Shown here piece after piece: positions 1-7,936 of a stretch of DNA of 64,000 nucleotides. The first letter of the stretch is position 1. Each line of letters begins with the position of its first letter. The stretch comes from Xanthomonas sp. 3793 (GTDB lineage: Bacteria; Pseudomonadota; Gammaproteobacteria; Xanthomonadales; Xanthomonadaceae), in contig NZ_JANTYU010000008.1 of assembly GCF_024806835.1 (NCBI RefSeq), positions 62,001 to 126,000 on the forward strand. The letters are read 5' to 3'. The translations under genes and the position numbers were made by a program. The notes beneath the pieces are model-generated. The model had not been told where the DNA came from. It saw only the letters and a list, made by a program, of their open reading frames with translations, and searched no databases.

Positions 1-201
1 GCACCGAGAAACTATTTGCAAGTGCCGCTACTCGGATTTTATATGCAGTACGGAATCAGTGGGTCATTGACAATGACGGCGGAAGAGTGTGCCTATCTAC
101 TCGTCGCCACTGCTGCAAGCCTAGTCGGCGAAGTTGCGCTATTAAAAGTAACTCGTTTGCCTGCGACGTGCCCCAAATTTGAGCAGCACATCAGTTTGTA
201 G
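1..201 (+). other. possible 3' end of a gene cut by the window edge
   Basis: This frame is open from the first base to a TAG ending at 201, so it could be the last 66 residues of a gene that begins outside the window. The peptide has a hydrophobic middle and a few cysteines, but I recognise no family. The DNA is clearly AT-richer than the neighbourhood: about 45% GC in the first 60 bases, against roughly 65% around it. That suggests an acquired or variable locus to the left. A TTG at 16 could serve as a start for a free-standing small ORF, but no ribosome binding site is visible. This may equally be non-coding DNA. Confidence 0.25.
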
Positions 202-345
202 TCCAAGTCCCTACCCCAGGAAATTGGACATGACGGCAGGAGTCGATACGGCACTAGCTGACCGCAAGCTCGCTTGTTTGCGTAGTCACGGCTTGCACAG
301 ATGCTCTGGCAAGGTGGCGAGCGTTGATAACTCGCCACAACTCTC

Positions 346-846
346 ATGACGCACCGTCTGTCAAAAAAATCGCAATGGCTCGGCCTTTTCGGCTGGCTGG
401 CGCTGTGCTACGCAATCGCCGGGCTGGGCGCTGCGGCATCAATCCAGAATGCCAGCTTTTACGCAGCACTGGACCGGCCCGCGTGGGCGCCGCCGGGGTG
501 GTTGTTCGGGCCGGTATGGACGGTGTTGTACGGGATGATGGCGGTATCGGTGTGGTTGGTGTGGCGACGCGGCGGCTGGACTGAGGTGCGGGTGGCATTA
601 GCTCTGTTCGTGGTGCAGCTGGCGCTCAATGGTCTGTGGAGCTGGCTGTTCTTCGCATGGCACATGGGAGCCTGGGCGTTTGCCGACATCGTGGCGCTCT
701 GGCTGGTGCTGGCGGCCACGACCGCGGAATTTGCGAAGAGGCAAGCGCTGGCGGCGTGGTTGCTGGTGCCGTATCAGGCATGGGTGAGCCTTGCGGCGGC
801 GCTTAATTTTTCGGTTTGGCAACTCAATCCTCAGGTGCTCGGCTGA
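346..846 (+). CDS. TspO/MBR family membrane protein
   Basis: The 166-residue protein has five hydrophobic segments, the topology of the TspO/peripheral benzodiazepine receptor family, which binds tetrapyrroles and related ligands in membranes. Diagnostic family features are visible: a proline- and tryptophan-rich stretch with the RPAWAPPGWLF pattern near residues 44-54, a following PVWTVLYG, and NGLWSWLFF near residues 89-97. The length is normal for bacterial TspO. The start is the ATG at 346; no strong Shine-Dalgarno sequence precedes it. It stands alone ahead of the threonine genes, and nothing in the context links it to them. In other bacteria TspO affects tetrapyrrole and oxidative-stress responses; that role is inferred here. 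Confidence 0.85.
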   Translation: MTHRLSKKSQWLGLFGWLALCYAIAGLGAAASIQNASFYAALDRPAWAPPGWLFGPVWTVLYGMMAVSVWLVWRRGGWTEVRVALALFVVQLALNGLWSWLFFAWHMGAWAFADIVALWLVLAATTAEFAKRQALAAWLLVPYQAWVSLAAALNFSVWQLNPQVLG

Positions 847-1291
847 TCCTGTGGTGCGAAACAGGCAGTTGGCTGGATCTGCCTTGTTTGCTGGCTCGGA
901 ACGCAGGACGACGCTCATCTGAGCGGTGCGATGAGAATTCGTTTGGAAAGCGGTAAGTCGGCAGCGCGAAGGGGGGCGGGGTGTTCAGAGGGAATGACGG
1001 CCTCCGAGCTGCCTCGGATGTCTGCGCTGACCATGCAGGTGCACACGCGTAGATGGGCGCCAACCGTGCATGGGCGCTAACGATGCGAGTTGAACCTTCC
1101 TGTCTCGCGGCGCTGGCAGATGTTCCAAGGCTGCGCACGGCGGTCCGCCGAGGTTGCGATAAAAGTTTCCATGGCAATCAATTACTTGTGGGCGCGGCGC
1201 CTAAATCCCTGAGCGGCAAGGTTTTCTGTTGCCGGTGTCGCGCGCGCGCGCCTGCCCATTCACGCAATGCTTGACAGGCCTCGGCCCGCTG
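847..1291. other. intergenic region upstream of the thr leader
   Basis: About 445 bases without a convincing gene; the short open frames here lack codon bias and recognisable sequence. The region should hold the promoter of the threonine leader and thrAB. Two candidates are visible but neither is compelling: TGCGATAAA at 1155-1163, which resembles an extended -10 element, and TTGACA at 1271-1276, which lacks a good -10 partner at the right spacing. A run of alternating GC lies near 1239-1252. Confidence 0.4.
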
Positions 1292-1306
1292 ATGTCTTTT
1301 GCATGC

Positions 1307-1438
1307 ATGGATAACGCCTCCGCCACCGTTTCGCTTCTCTGCCAGCCGCACCTGCGGCCGGGTGCGGGCGTGGCCGGCATTACCACCACCATTACCACCG
1401 TCACCATTCGCCCGGTGCGGCCCGTCGTCTTCGCGTAA
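1307..1438 (+). CDS. thrL: thr operon leader peptide
   Basis: A 43-residue peptide from ATG 1307 (an in-frame ATG at 1292 is the alternative) to TAA at 1436-1438. Its C-terminal half contains GITTTITTVTI, which is six threonine codons interleaved with isoleucine and valine codons. This is the same kind of regulatory run as in the thr leader peptide of enterobacteria. It ends just before a strong hairpin (1454-1482) and about 90 bases before thrA. The arrangement supports transcription attenuation: ribosomes stalling for lack of charged threonyl- or isoleucyl-tRNA would let transcription read into thrA. No strong ribosome binding site is seen. The assignment rests on the codon run and position, not on sequence similarity along the peptide. 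Confidence 0.82.
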   Translation: MDNASATVSLLCQPHLRPGAGVAGITTTITTVTIRPVRPVVFA

Positions 1439-1453
1439 CTTCCGAAAACAACG

Positions 1454-1490
1454 GCCCCGCACCCGGATCAGGATGCGGGGGCTTTCCTCC
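1454..1490 (+). terminator. thr attenuator terminator hairpin
   Basis: A GC-rich hairpin pairs GCCCCGCA at 1454-1461 with TGCGGGGGC at 1474-1482, with one bulged G. It is followed by GCTTTCCTCCCT, a short pyrimidine/T-rich tract. It starts 16 bases after the leader peptide stop, the position expected for an attenuator. Confidence 0.75.
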
Positions 1491-1531
1491 CTCATCTGAT
1501 GCGGACGGGGCCTCCCTAACGAGGTCTGTCG

Positions 1532-4039
1532 ATGTCATCGTCTGTCGTTTCGCTCGAACCCGCTGCTGTTGCCGCATTGTCCGCACGCACCGTCGTGCAT
1601 AAATTCGGCGGCACCTCGGTGGCCGATGCCGAGCGCTACCGGCACGTGGCGCAGCTGTTGCTGGCACGCGAAGAGTCGGTGCAGGTCACCGTGGTCTCAG
1701 CGATGAAGGGGGTGACCGATGCCTTGATCGAACTGGCCGAGCTGGCCGCACAGAACCGCCCGGAGTGGCGCGAGCGCTGGCATGAGACGCGCGCGCGTCA
1801 TCGCGGTGCGGCGGTGGCCTTGCTTGGCGAACATTCGGGGCCGACGGTGGAGTGGCTGGACGAGCGCTTCGAGCACCTGTCGCAAATCCTCGGCGCATTG
1901 GCGGTGATCGGCGAGTTGCCGCGCGAGGTGCTCGACCGCGTGCAAGGCCTGGGAGAGGTGTATTCGGCACAGTTGCTGGGCGATCACTTCCGCGCGATCG
2001 GCGAAGACTGCGCGGTGCTTGATGCGCGCGATGTGCTGGTGGTCAATCGCGGCGAGTTGGGTGTGGATGTGGATTGGGACGTCAGCGCGCAGCGCCTTGC
2101 GACCTGGCGCCAGGCGCATCCGCAGACGCGCGTGGTGGTGACCGGCTTCGTGGCGCGCGACCGCGCCGACCGCATCACCACGCTGGGGCGCAACGGCAGC
2201 GATTATTCCGGCGCGATCTTCGCGGCCTTGTTCGATGCCGATGAGCTGCATATCTGGACCGACGTGGACGGCGTGCTCTCGGCCGACCCGCGCGTGGTAC
2301 CCGAAGCGGTGCAGCTGGAAACATTGAGCTACGACGAGGCCTGCGAACTGGCGTACTTCGGCGCCAAGGTGGTGCATCCGCAGACCATGTCCCCGGCGAT
2401 CGAACGCGGCTTGCCGATCATCATCCGCAACACCTTCCAGCCCGAACATCCGGGTACGCGCATCACTGCCAGCAGCGCGGTGAGCGGGCCGATCAAGGGG
2501 CTGACGCTCAGCCCCGACCTGGCCGTGCTGAATCTGGAAGGCACCGGCCTGATCGGCGTGCCGGGTACGGCCGAGCGCGTGTTCGCGGCGCTGCGCACGG
2601 CGCAGGTCTCGGTGGTGATGATCTCGCAGGGCTCGTCGGAGCATTCGATCTGTTGCGTGGTCAAACAGCATGAGTCCGAGCGCGCGCGCAACGCCTTGCT
2701 GCAGGCGTTTGCGCATGAACTCACTGTTGGCCAGGTGCAGCGTGTGCAGCTGACCACCGGCATCAGCGTGCTGGCGGCAGTGGGCGATGGCATGGCCGGC
2801 CAGCCGGGCGTGGCGGCACGGTTGTTCGAGTCGCTGGGGCGTGCGCAGGTCAATATCCTGGCGATCGCGCAGGGCTCGTCCGAGCGCAACATCTCGGTGG
2901 CCATCGACGCGGCGCATGCGACCAAGGCCTTGCGCGCGGCGCATGCCGGCTTCTGGTTGTCGCCGCAGACCTTCTCGGTAGGCGTGATCGGGCCAGGCAA
3001 TGTGGGCGCGGCGTTGCTAGACCAGTTGCGCATTGCGCAGCCGCAATTGCTGGGCAAGGCCAATCTCGATCTTCGCCTGCGCGCAGTGGTCTCGCGCGGC
3101 CGCATGTTGCTCGACGAGCGCGGTCTGGTCGGCAACTGGCGCGATGCCTTCGCCGGCGCAGCCACCGCGACCGATCTGGAACGTTTCACCACGCACCTGT
3201 TGTCCGCGCATCTGCCGCACACGGTGATCATCGATTGCAGCGGCAGCGCGGAAGTGGCCGACCGCTATGCGGACTGGTTGGCTGCCGGCATCCACGTGGT
3301 GACGCCGAACAAACAGGCCGGCTCCGGCCCGTTGCAGCGGTATCAGGCGATCCGTGCGGCGGCCGATGCCAGCGGCGCGCGCTTCCGTTACGAAGCCACC
3401 GTGGGCGCCGGACTGCCGGTGATCACCACGCTGCGCGACCTGGTCGATACCGGCGATGCGGTGACCTCGATCGAGGGCATCTTCTCTGGCACGCTGGCGT
3501 GGCTGTTCAACAAGTACGACGGCAGCGTGCCGTTCGCCGAGTTGGTGACGCAGGCGCGTGGCATGGGCTATACCGAGCCGGATCCGCGCGACGATCTGTC
3601 GGGTGTGGATGTGGCGCGTAAGCTGGTGATCCTGGCGCGCGAAGCAGGGCGTGCGATCAGCCTGGAAGACGTGCAGGTCGAAAGCCTGGTGCCCGAAGCA
3701 TTACGCCGGGCCAGCGTGGAGGATTTCATGGCGCGCCTGCATGAAGTGGATGCCACGTTCGCGCAGCGCCTGGCCGACGCGCGCGCGCGCGGCAACGTGC
3801 TGCGCTATGTCGCGCAGCTGCCGCCGGATCGCGCACCGAGCGTGGGACTGGTGGAACTGCCTGCCGATCATGCCTTCGCCAACCTGCGCCTGACCGATAA
3901 CGTGGTGCAGTTCACTACGCGTCGCTACTGCGAGAACCCGTTGGTGGTGCAGGGCCCGGGCGCCGGGCCGGAAGTGACCGCAGCAGGTGTGTTCGCCGAC
4001 CTACTGCGCGTGGCGGCCGGCGAGGGGGCGCGGTTGTGA
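1532..4039 (+). CDS. thrA: bifunctional aspartokinase/homoserine dehydrogenase
   Basis: An 835-residue cytoplasmic enzyme catalysing the first and third steps from aspartate to threonine. The aspartokinase domain starts at once, with KFGGTSVADAE at residues 24-34 and the later TTLGRNGSDYSGA substrate loop. Regulatory ACT-type repeats follow at roughly 320-470. The homoserine dehydrogenase half begins with the NAD(P)-binding GVIGPGNVG near residue 482 and carries GTLAWLFN and the DDLSGVDVARKL stretch that contains the catalytic lysine. Length and order match the fused ThrA/MetL type. ATG 1532 follows a GAGG at 1521-1524. The gene overlaps thrB by four bases. The threonine-rich leader suggests threonine control; feedback inhibition through the ACT region is expected for the family. 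Confidence 0.95.
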   Translation: MSSSVVSLEPAAVAALSARTVVHKFGGTSVADAERYRHVAQLLLAREESVQVTVVSAMKGVTDALIELAELAAQNRPEWRERWHETRARHRGAAVALLGEHSGPTVEWLDERFEHLSQILGALAVIGELPREVLDRVQGLGEVYSAQLLGDHFRAIGEDCAVLDARDVLVVNRGELGVDVDWDVSAQRLATWRQAHPQTRVVVTGFVARDRADRITTLGRNGSDYSGAIFAALFDADELHIWTDVDGVLSADPRVVPEAVQLETLSYDEACELAYFGAKVVHPQTMSPAIERGLPIIIRNTFQPEHPGTRITASSAVSGPIKGLTLSPDLAVLNLEGTGLIGVPGTAERVFAALRTAQVSVVMISQGSSEHSICCVVKQHESERARNALLQAFAHELTVGQVQRVQLTTGISVLAAVGDGMAGQPGVAARLFESLGRAQVNILAIAQGSSERNISVAIDAAHATKALRAAHAGFWLSPQTFSVGVIGPGNVGAALLDQLRIAQPQLLGKANLDLRLRAVVSRGRMLLDERGLVGNWRDAFAGAATATDLERFTTHLLSAHLPHTVIIDCSGSAEVADRYADWLAAGIHVVTPNKQAGSGPLQRYQAIRAAADASGARFRYEATVGAGLPVITTLRDLVDTGDAVTSIEGIFSGTLAWLFNKYDGSVPFAELVTQARGMGYTEPDPRDDLSGVDVARKLVILAREAGRAISLEDVQVESLVPEALRRASVEDFMARLHEVDATFAQRLADARARGNVLRYVAQLPPDRAPSVGLVELPADHAFANLRLTDNVVQFTTRRYCENPLVVQGPGAGPEVTAAGVFADLLRVAAGEGARL

Positions 4040-5025
4040 GCCAGGCGGTGATCGGTCAATCGGCAGTCGCGCATGCGCAAGGTGCGTCGCGCGGCGCGCA
4101 CGCTCTACACCAGGCGCGCGCCTTCGCCCCGGCATCGGTTGCCAACGTGGCCGTGGGCTTTGACCTGTTGGGATATCCGGTCGATGGCGTGGGCGACACG
4201 GTGACCGTGCGTCGTGTCGATGCGCCAGTGGTACGCATCGCCGCCATTCGCGGCACAACCGTCGCGTTGCCGCTGGATGCCGAGCGCAACACCGCCGGTG
4301 CGGCCTTGATGTCGCTGCGCGCTGCGTTGGATCTGCCATACGGTTTTGAGGTGGAGATCGACAAGGGCATTGCGCTGAGCTCGGGCATGGGGGGCTCGGC
4401 AGCCTCGTGTGTGGCTGCGCTGGTGGCGGCAAACGCGCTGCTGGATACGCCGCTGAGCAATGCGCAGCTGTATCAGCATGCGCTCGATGGCGAAGCCGTC
4501 GCCAGCGGGAGCCGGCATGGCGACAATCTGGGGCCGCTGTTTTTAGGCGGTCTGGTGGTGTGCACGCTGGAGCGGTTGGTGCCGGTCGCAGTGCCGGCGG
4601 CCTGGCACAGCTTGCTGGTGCACCCGGACGCGGTGCTGGAAACCCGGCGCGCGCGCGAGGCCCTGGCCGGCGATTACCAGTTGCGCGAGTTCGTCGCGCA
4701 GAGCACCAATCTTGCGTTGGTACTGGCGGGTTGCCATGCCGGCGATGCCGGGTTGGTGCGCGCGGGCCTGCGCGATGTGCTGGTGGAGCCACGCCGTGCG
4801 CCGTTGATCGCCGGCTTTGCAGCCGCCAAGCAGGCGGCGTTGGCGCATGACGCGATGGGTGCAAGCATTTCCGGTGCCGGCCCCAGCGTGTTTGCCTGGT
4901 TCGAAACGCGCGCCGCCGCGCACGCCGCCGCGCCTGCGGTACAGGCTGCCTTTGCCGCTGCCGGGTTCGATAGCCAGTTCTGGGTATCGCCGATCGCCAG
5001 CCCGGCCGCGCGGCTGATCGAATGA
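4036..5025 (+). CDS. thrB: homoserine kinase
   Basis: A 329-residue GHMP-superfamily kinase that phosphorylates homoserine to O-phosphohomoserine, the substrate of ThrC. Visible motifs are VANVAVGFDLLGYP near residue 35, the ATP-binding loop GIALSSGMGGSAAS near residues 113-126, and the C-terminal GASISGAGPSVFAWF. The GTG start at 4036 overlaps the thrA stop (GTGA), so translation is probably coupled. The first 30 residues before the conserved core are longer than in E. coli ThrB. An opposite-strand gene (5100-5414) separates this gene from thrC, which has its own ribosome binding site. Confidence 0.94.
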   Translation: MSQAVIGQSAVAHAQGASRGAHALHQARAFAPASVANVAVGFDLLGYPVDGVGDTVTVRRVDAPVVRIAAIRGTTVALPLDAERNTAGAALMSLRAALDLPYGFEVEIDKGIALSSGMGGSAASCVAALVAANALLDTPLSNAQLYQHALDGEAVASGSRHGDNLGPLFLGGLVVCTLERLVPVAVPAAWHSLLVHPDAVLETRRAREALAGDYQLREFVAQSTNLALVLAGCHAGDAGLVRAGLRDVLVEPRRAPLIAGFAAAKQAALAHDAMGASISGAGPSVFAWFETRAAAHAAAPAVQAAFAAAGFDSQFWVSPIASPAARLIE

Positions 5026-5056
5026 CCCGGCATCTGCACCTCTCAGTTCGGAACGA

Positions 5057-5093
5057 TGCAGCGTGCGGCGTGTGGGCCATGCAACACGCTGCA
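5057..5093. terminator. hairpin between convergent thrB and EthD gene
   Basis: TGCAGCGTG at 5057-5065 pairs with CACGCTGCA at 5085-5093 around a 19-base loop. It lies between the ends of two convergent genes, so it could terminate both. No T-run follows on either strand, so the call is tentative. Confidence 0.35.
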
Positions 5094-5099
5094 CGTACC

Positions 5100-5414
5100 T
5101 CATTCCACGACGACCTCGCTGATCTGCATTACCGGACTCAGGTCGGTGTAGTTGGGGATGTCGCCCAGGATCTCCGCTGCGTGCGGGCCGAAGCTGCCGT
5201 TGAACGCTTCCACCGAGTCGCAAAAGATATGGCACATGCCGATGAAGGCCGGCGTGCTGCCGGGGTCGCCGCCACTGAGTCCCTTGTCCACCGTGTAACG
5301 CAGGCAGGCCGCGCCCATACGCGCGCTCACCAGCGGCATGTGCTGGTCGCGGTAGTAAGTGTGGTCGAAACGGGCACCGTCGCGGTAGGGGTACATCACG
5401 CTGACCTTGATCAT
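5100..5414 (-). CDS. EthD family protein
   Basis: A 104-residue protein with the small ferredoxin-like alpha+beta barrel pattern of the EthD family. The start MIKVSVMYPYRDGARFDHTYY and the following DQHMPLV are typical, with the histidine of the HMPLV element that usually opens the second helix. EthD-like proteins are found in aromatic and ether degradation loci and elsewhere, mostly with unknown activity. The gene sits alone on the opposite strand between thrB and thrC; nothing ties it functionally to threonine synthesis. The start codon is ATG at 5412-5414. Confidence 0.8.
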   Translation of the reverse strand: MIKVSVMYPYRDGARFDHTYYRDQHMPLVSARMGAACLRYTVDKGLSGGDPGSTPAFIGMCHIFCDSVEAFNGSFGPHAAEILGDIPNYTDLSPVMQISEVVVE

Positions 5415-5572
5415 CTGCCGACTCCACGGAAAGGTGCGCGCAGCATAGCGCCGTGCCAGTGGGTGCAGGGGACCATCCGGCGGAACGCAGCGACCGTGCC
5501 AACCATGTCCATTCCTTCGCTCATTTCATTGCCGGGTAACACCCGGTCCTGTCTTTGCCTGGAGTCACGTTG

Positions 5573-6877
5573 ATGTTCATCTCCACCCGTGGCGGCGCAC
5601 CCGCCGCAAGCCTGAGTCAGGCGATTGCCGCCGGCCTGGCCCCCGATGGCGGACTGTATGTGCCGCAGGCCTTGCCGCCGGCGCGCATGCTGGCCGCCGG
5701 TGCCGATCTGGCTGCGACCGCCGCCACCTTGCTGCAGCCGTTTTTCGAAGGCGATGCGTTGGCACCCGAGTTGCCGGCCATCTGCGCCGAAGCGTTCGAT
5801 TTCCCCGCGCCGCTGGTGCCGCTGGCCACGCCCGGCGACTACGCGCTGGAGCTGTTTCATGGCCCCACTGCCGCATTCAAGGATTTCGGTGCGCGCTTCC
5901 TGGCGGCCTGCCTGACCCGCCTGCGCCGGGCCGAAGACCGCCCGCTCACCATCCTGGTGGCCACCTCCGGCGATACCGGCGCTGCGGTGGCGGCGGCGTT
6001 CCATCGCCAGCCCGGCCTGCGCGTGGTGGTGCTGTATCCGGATGGCCGCGTGTCACCGCGGCAGGCGCATCAGCTGGGCTGCTTTGGCGACAACATCCAG
6101 GCCCTGCGCGTGGCCGGCTCGTTCGACGATTGCCAGGCGATGGTCAAGCAGGCCCTGAACGATGCGCCGCTGCAGGCGCAGCTGCCGCTGAGTTCGGCCA
6201 ACAGCATCAGCCTTGGCCGGCTGCTGCCGCAGATGAGCTATTACGCGCACGCGGGCCTGCAGCACCAGGCCGCCACAGGCAGTGTGCTGAATCTGGTGGT
6301 GCCTACCGGCAATCTGGGCAACGGGCTGGCGGCGATCCTGGCGCGTGCGCTCGGGGTGCCGTTGGGCAAGATCGCGCTGGCGTCCAATGCCAACCACGTG
6401 TTGCCCGATTACTTCGCCGGCGACGATTACGCGCCGCAGCCCAGCGTGGCGACCCTGGCCAATGCCATGGACGTGGGCGCACCGAGCAATTTCGAACGGC
6501 TGCGCTGGTTGTACCAAGGCGACGATGCGGCGTTGCGCGAGGCGTTCCGGGCGTTGTCGGTTGACGATGCGGCCATCAGCCACACCATCCGGCAGCGGTA
6601 TGCGCGCTACGGCGAGGTGCATTGCCCGCACACCGCCACCGCAGTGCATGTGCTGGAGCAACTGCGTGCCGAAGGTGCCGAGGGCGTCACCGGGGACTGG
6701 GCCGTGGCGGCCACTGCGCACCCGGCCAAGTTCGAGGGCGTGGTGGAGCCGTTGATCGGCCGGGCGGTCGATGTGCCGCCGGCGCTGGCAGCGTTGTTGC
6801 AGCGTCCCGCACATGCCGAAGCGCTGGCGCCGGACTACGCGGCATTCCGGCGGCGTCTGCTTGCGGATGCGGTCTGA
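5573..6877 (+). CDS. thrC: threonine synthase
   Basis: A 434-residue PLP enzyme converting O-phosphohomoserine to threonine. The N-terminus MFISTRGGAPAASLSQAI matches the proteobacterial ThrC substrate-entry segment. The Schiff-base lysine is K103 in HGPTAAFKDFGARF, followed by VATSGDTGAAVAAAF and the phosphate-binding VVPTGNLGNGLAA. The ATG at 5573 is preferred over an in-frame TTG at 5555 because GGAG at 5561-5564 is well placed before it. The gene is separated from thrAB by the EthD gene, so it is probably a separate transcript and may escape the leader attenuator. Confidence 0.95.
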   Translation: MFISTRGGAPAASLSQAIAAGLAPDGGLYVPQALPPARMLAAGADLAATAATLLQPFFEGDALAPELPAICAEAFDFPAPLVPLATPGDYALELFHGPTAAFKDFGARFLAACLTRLRRAEDRPLTILVATSGDTGAAVAAAFHRQPGLRVVVLYPDGRVSPRQAHQLGCFGDNIQALRVAGSFDDCQAMVKQALNDAPLQAQLPLSSANSISLGRLLPQMSYYAHAGLQHQAATGSVLNLVVPTGNLGNGLAAILARALGVPLGKIALASNANHVLPDYFAGDDYAPQPSVATLANAMDVGAPSNFERLRWLYQGDDAALREAFRALSVDDAAISHTIRQRYARYGEVHCPHTATAVHVLEQLRAEGAEGVTGDWAVAATAHPAKFEGVVEPLIGRAVDVPPALAALLQRPAHAEALAPDYAAFRRRLLADAV

Positions 6878-6980
6878 GCCAAACGCGTTCAGCCAGCCGG
6901 GGTTGGAAAGTGCCGCGCATGGGGCTATCTCTATCGGGGTGCGGCCCCGGCGTGGCGCCGCGTTCGATGTGGGTTGCTGC

Positions 6981-7724
6981 ATGTCTTATCGAGTGATTGC
7001 CGTTGCTGCCGCCTTGTGCGGCTGCGTAGTGGCGGGTGCGGCCATGGCGGCCGACGCCATGGTTGCGTCCCCGGTGTCGCCCTTGGGCGCGCCGCGTGCG
7101 GGGTTGATCGATGCCTTGGCACGCCAGGCGCCGTCGCTGGACCGCCAAGTGCTGGCGCTGGCGGCCGAGGCGCTGCAATGCGCGCGTCAGCGTCAGCAGG
7201 TGGGCGCCGAGCGTGTGCTCAGCGTCATCGACTACAGCCGGCCGTCGACCGAGCGTCGGCTCTGGGTGTTCGATCTGGCTAAGCAGCGTTTGTTGTTTCA
7301 GGAATGGGTGGCGCACGGGCGCAACACGGGCGAGAACCTGGCCGCGAAGTTCTCCAACGCCGACGGCAGCTTCCAGTCCAGCCTGGGTGCGTTCACTGCG
7401 CAGGAGTCGTATACCGGTCACAACGGCTACTCGTTGCGGCTCAAAGGCCTGGAGCCGGGCTTCAACGATCACGCACGCGACCGCGCCATCGTCATCCACG
7501 GCGCGCCCTATGTCAGTGAGGCCATCATCCGCACCCAGGGCCGGCTCGGGCGCAGCCTGGGTTGCCCCGCAGTGCGGCCGGCCGTGGCCAGGCAGCTGAT
7601 CGATACTTTGCGCGAAGGCGCCTTCGTCTTCGCCTATTACCCGGACCGCGCCTGGCTGCGGCAGTCGCAACTACTCAGTAGCGGCTGCGGTGCCTCGGTG
7701 GCGAGTGCGGTGGGCGGCCGCTGA
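6981..7724 (+). CDS. periplasmic murein L,D-transpeptidase catalytic domain protein
   Basis: A 247-residue protein with an N-terminal signal peptide (cleavage probably after residue 23, AMA). Its C-terminal half carries the catalytic pattern of the YkuD-related murein L,D-transpeptidase family: H173 in VIHGAPYVSE, then GRSLGCPAVRP with the nucleophile C195. The domain also shows the family's SNADGSFQSSLG and NGYSLRLKGLE stretches. Such enzymes cross-link or trim peptidoglycan or attach proteins to it; which of these applies is not evident here. The gene stands alone, 103 bases after thrC, on the same strand. ATG 6981 was chosen because it gives a proper signal peptide. Confidence 0.85.
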   Translation: MSYRVIAVAAALCGCVVAGAAMAADAMVASPVSPLGAPRAGLIDALARQAPSLDRQVLALAAEALQCARQRQQVGAERVLSVIDYSRPSTERRLWVFDLAKQRLLFQEWVAHGRNTGENLAAKFSNADGSFQSSLGAFTAQESYTGHNGYSLRLKGLEPGFNDHARDRAIVIHGAPYVSEAIIRTQGRLGRSLGCPAVRPAVARQLIDTLREGAFVFAYYPDRAWLRQSQLLSSGCGASVASAVGGR

Positions 7725-7936
7725 TACGTGGTGCGCGGCGGGTTGATGCGGGACTGCAGTTGAGACCGCAACTGGCGTGATTCGAGCGCCTCTGCGCGGC
7801 TGCCGCGTTGGGTGCCGCCACCGGGGCGGCGCATGGGGGTGTTCAACGCCACTGCTGACATTGCGGCGTTGCCACCGCGCAGCGGGGCGGTCATGCAATC
7901 CAGCCAGCCGTTCGACCGCCATCGGCCAGACAGCGC

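Noticed and set aside
1271..1276. TTGACA as a thr promoter -35 element
   Set aside because: No acceptable -10 element lies 16 to 18 bases downstream, and it would place the transcript start inside the leader peptide.
1697..2944. A 415-residue minus-strand open frame inside thrA
   Set aside because: It lies wholly antisense to well-supported thrA and shows no motifs.
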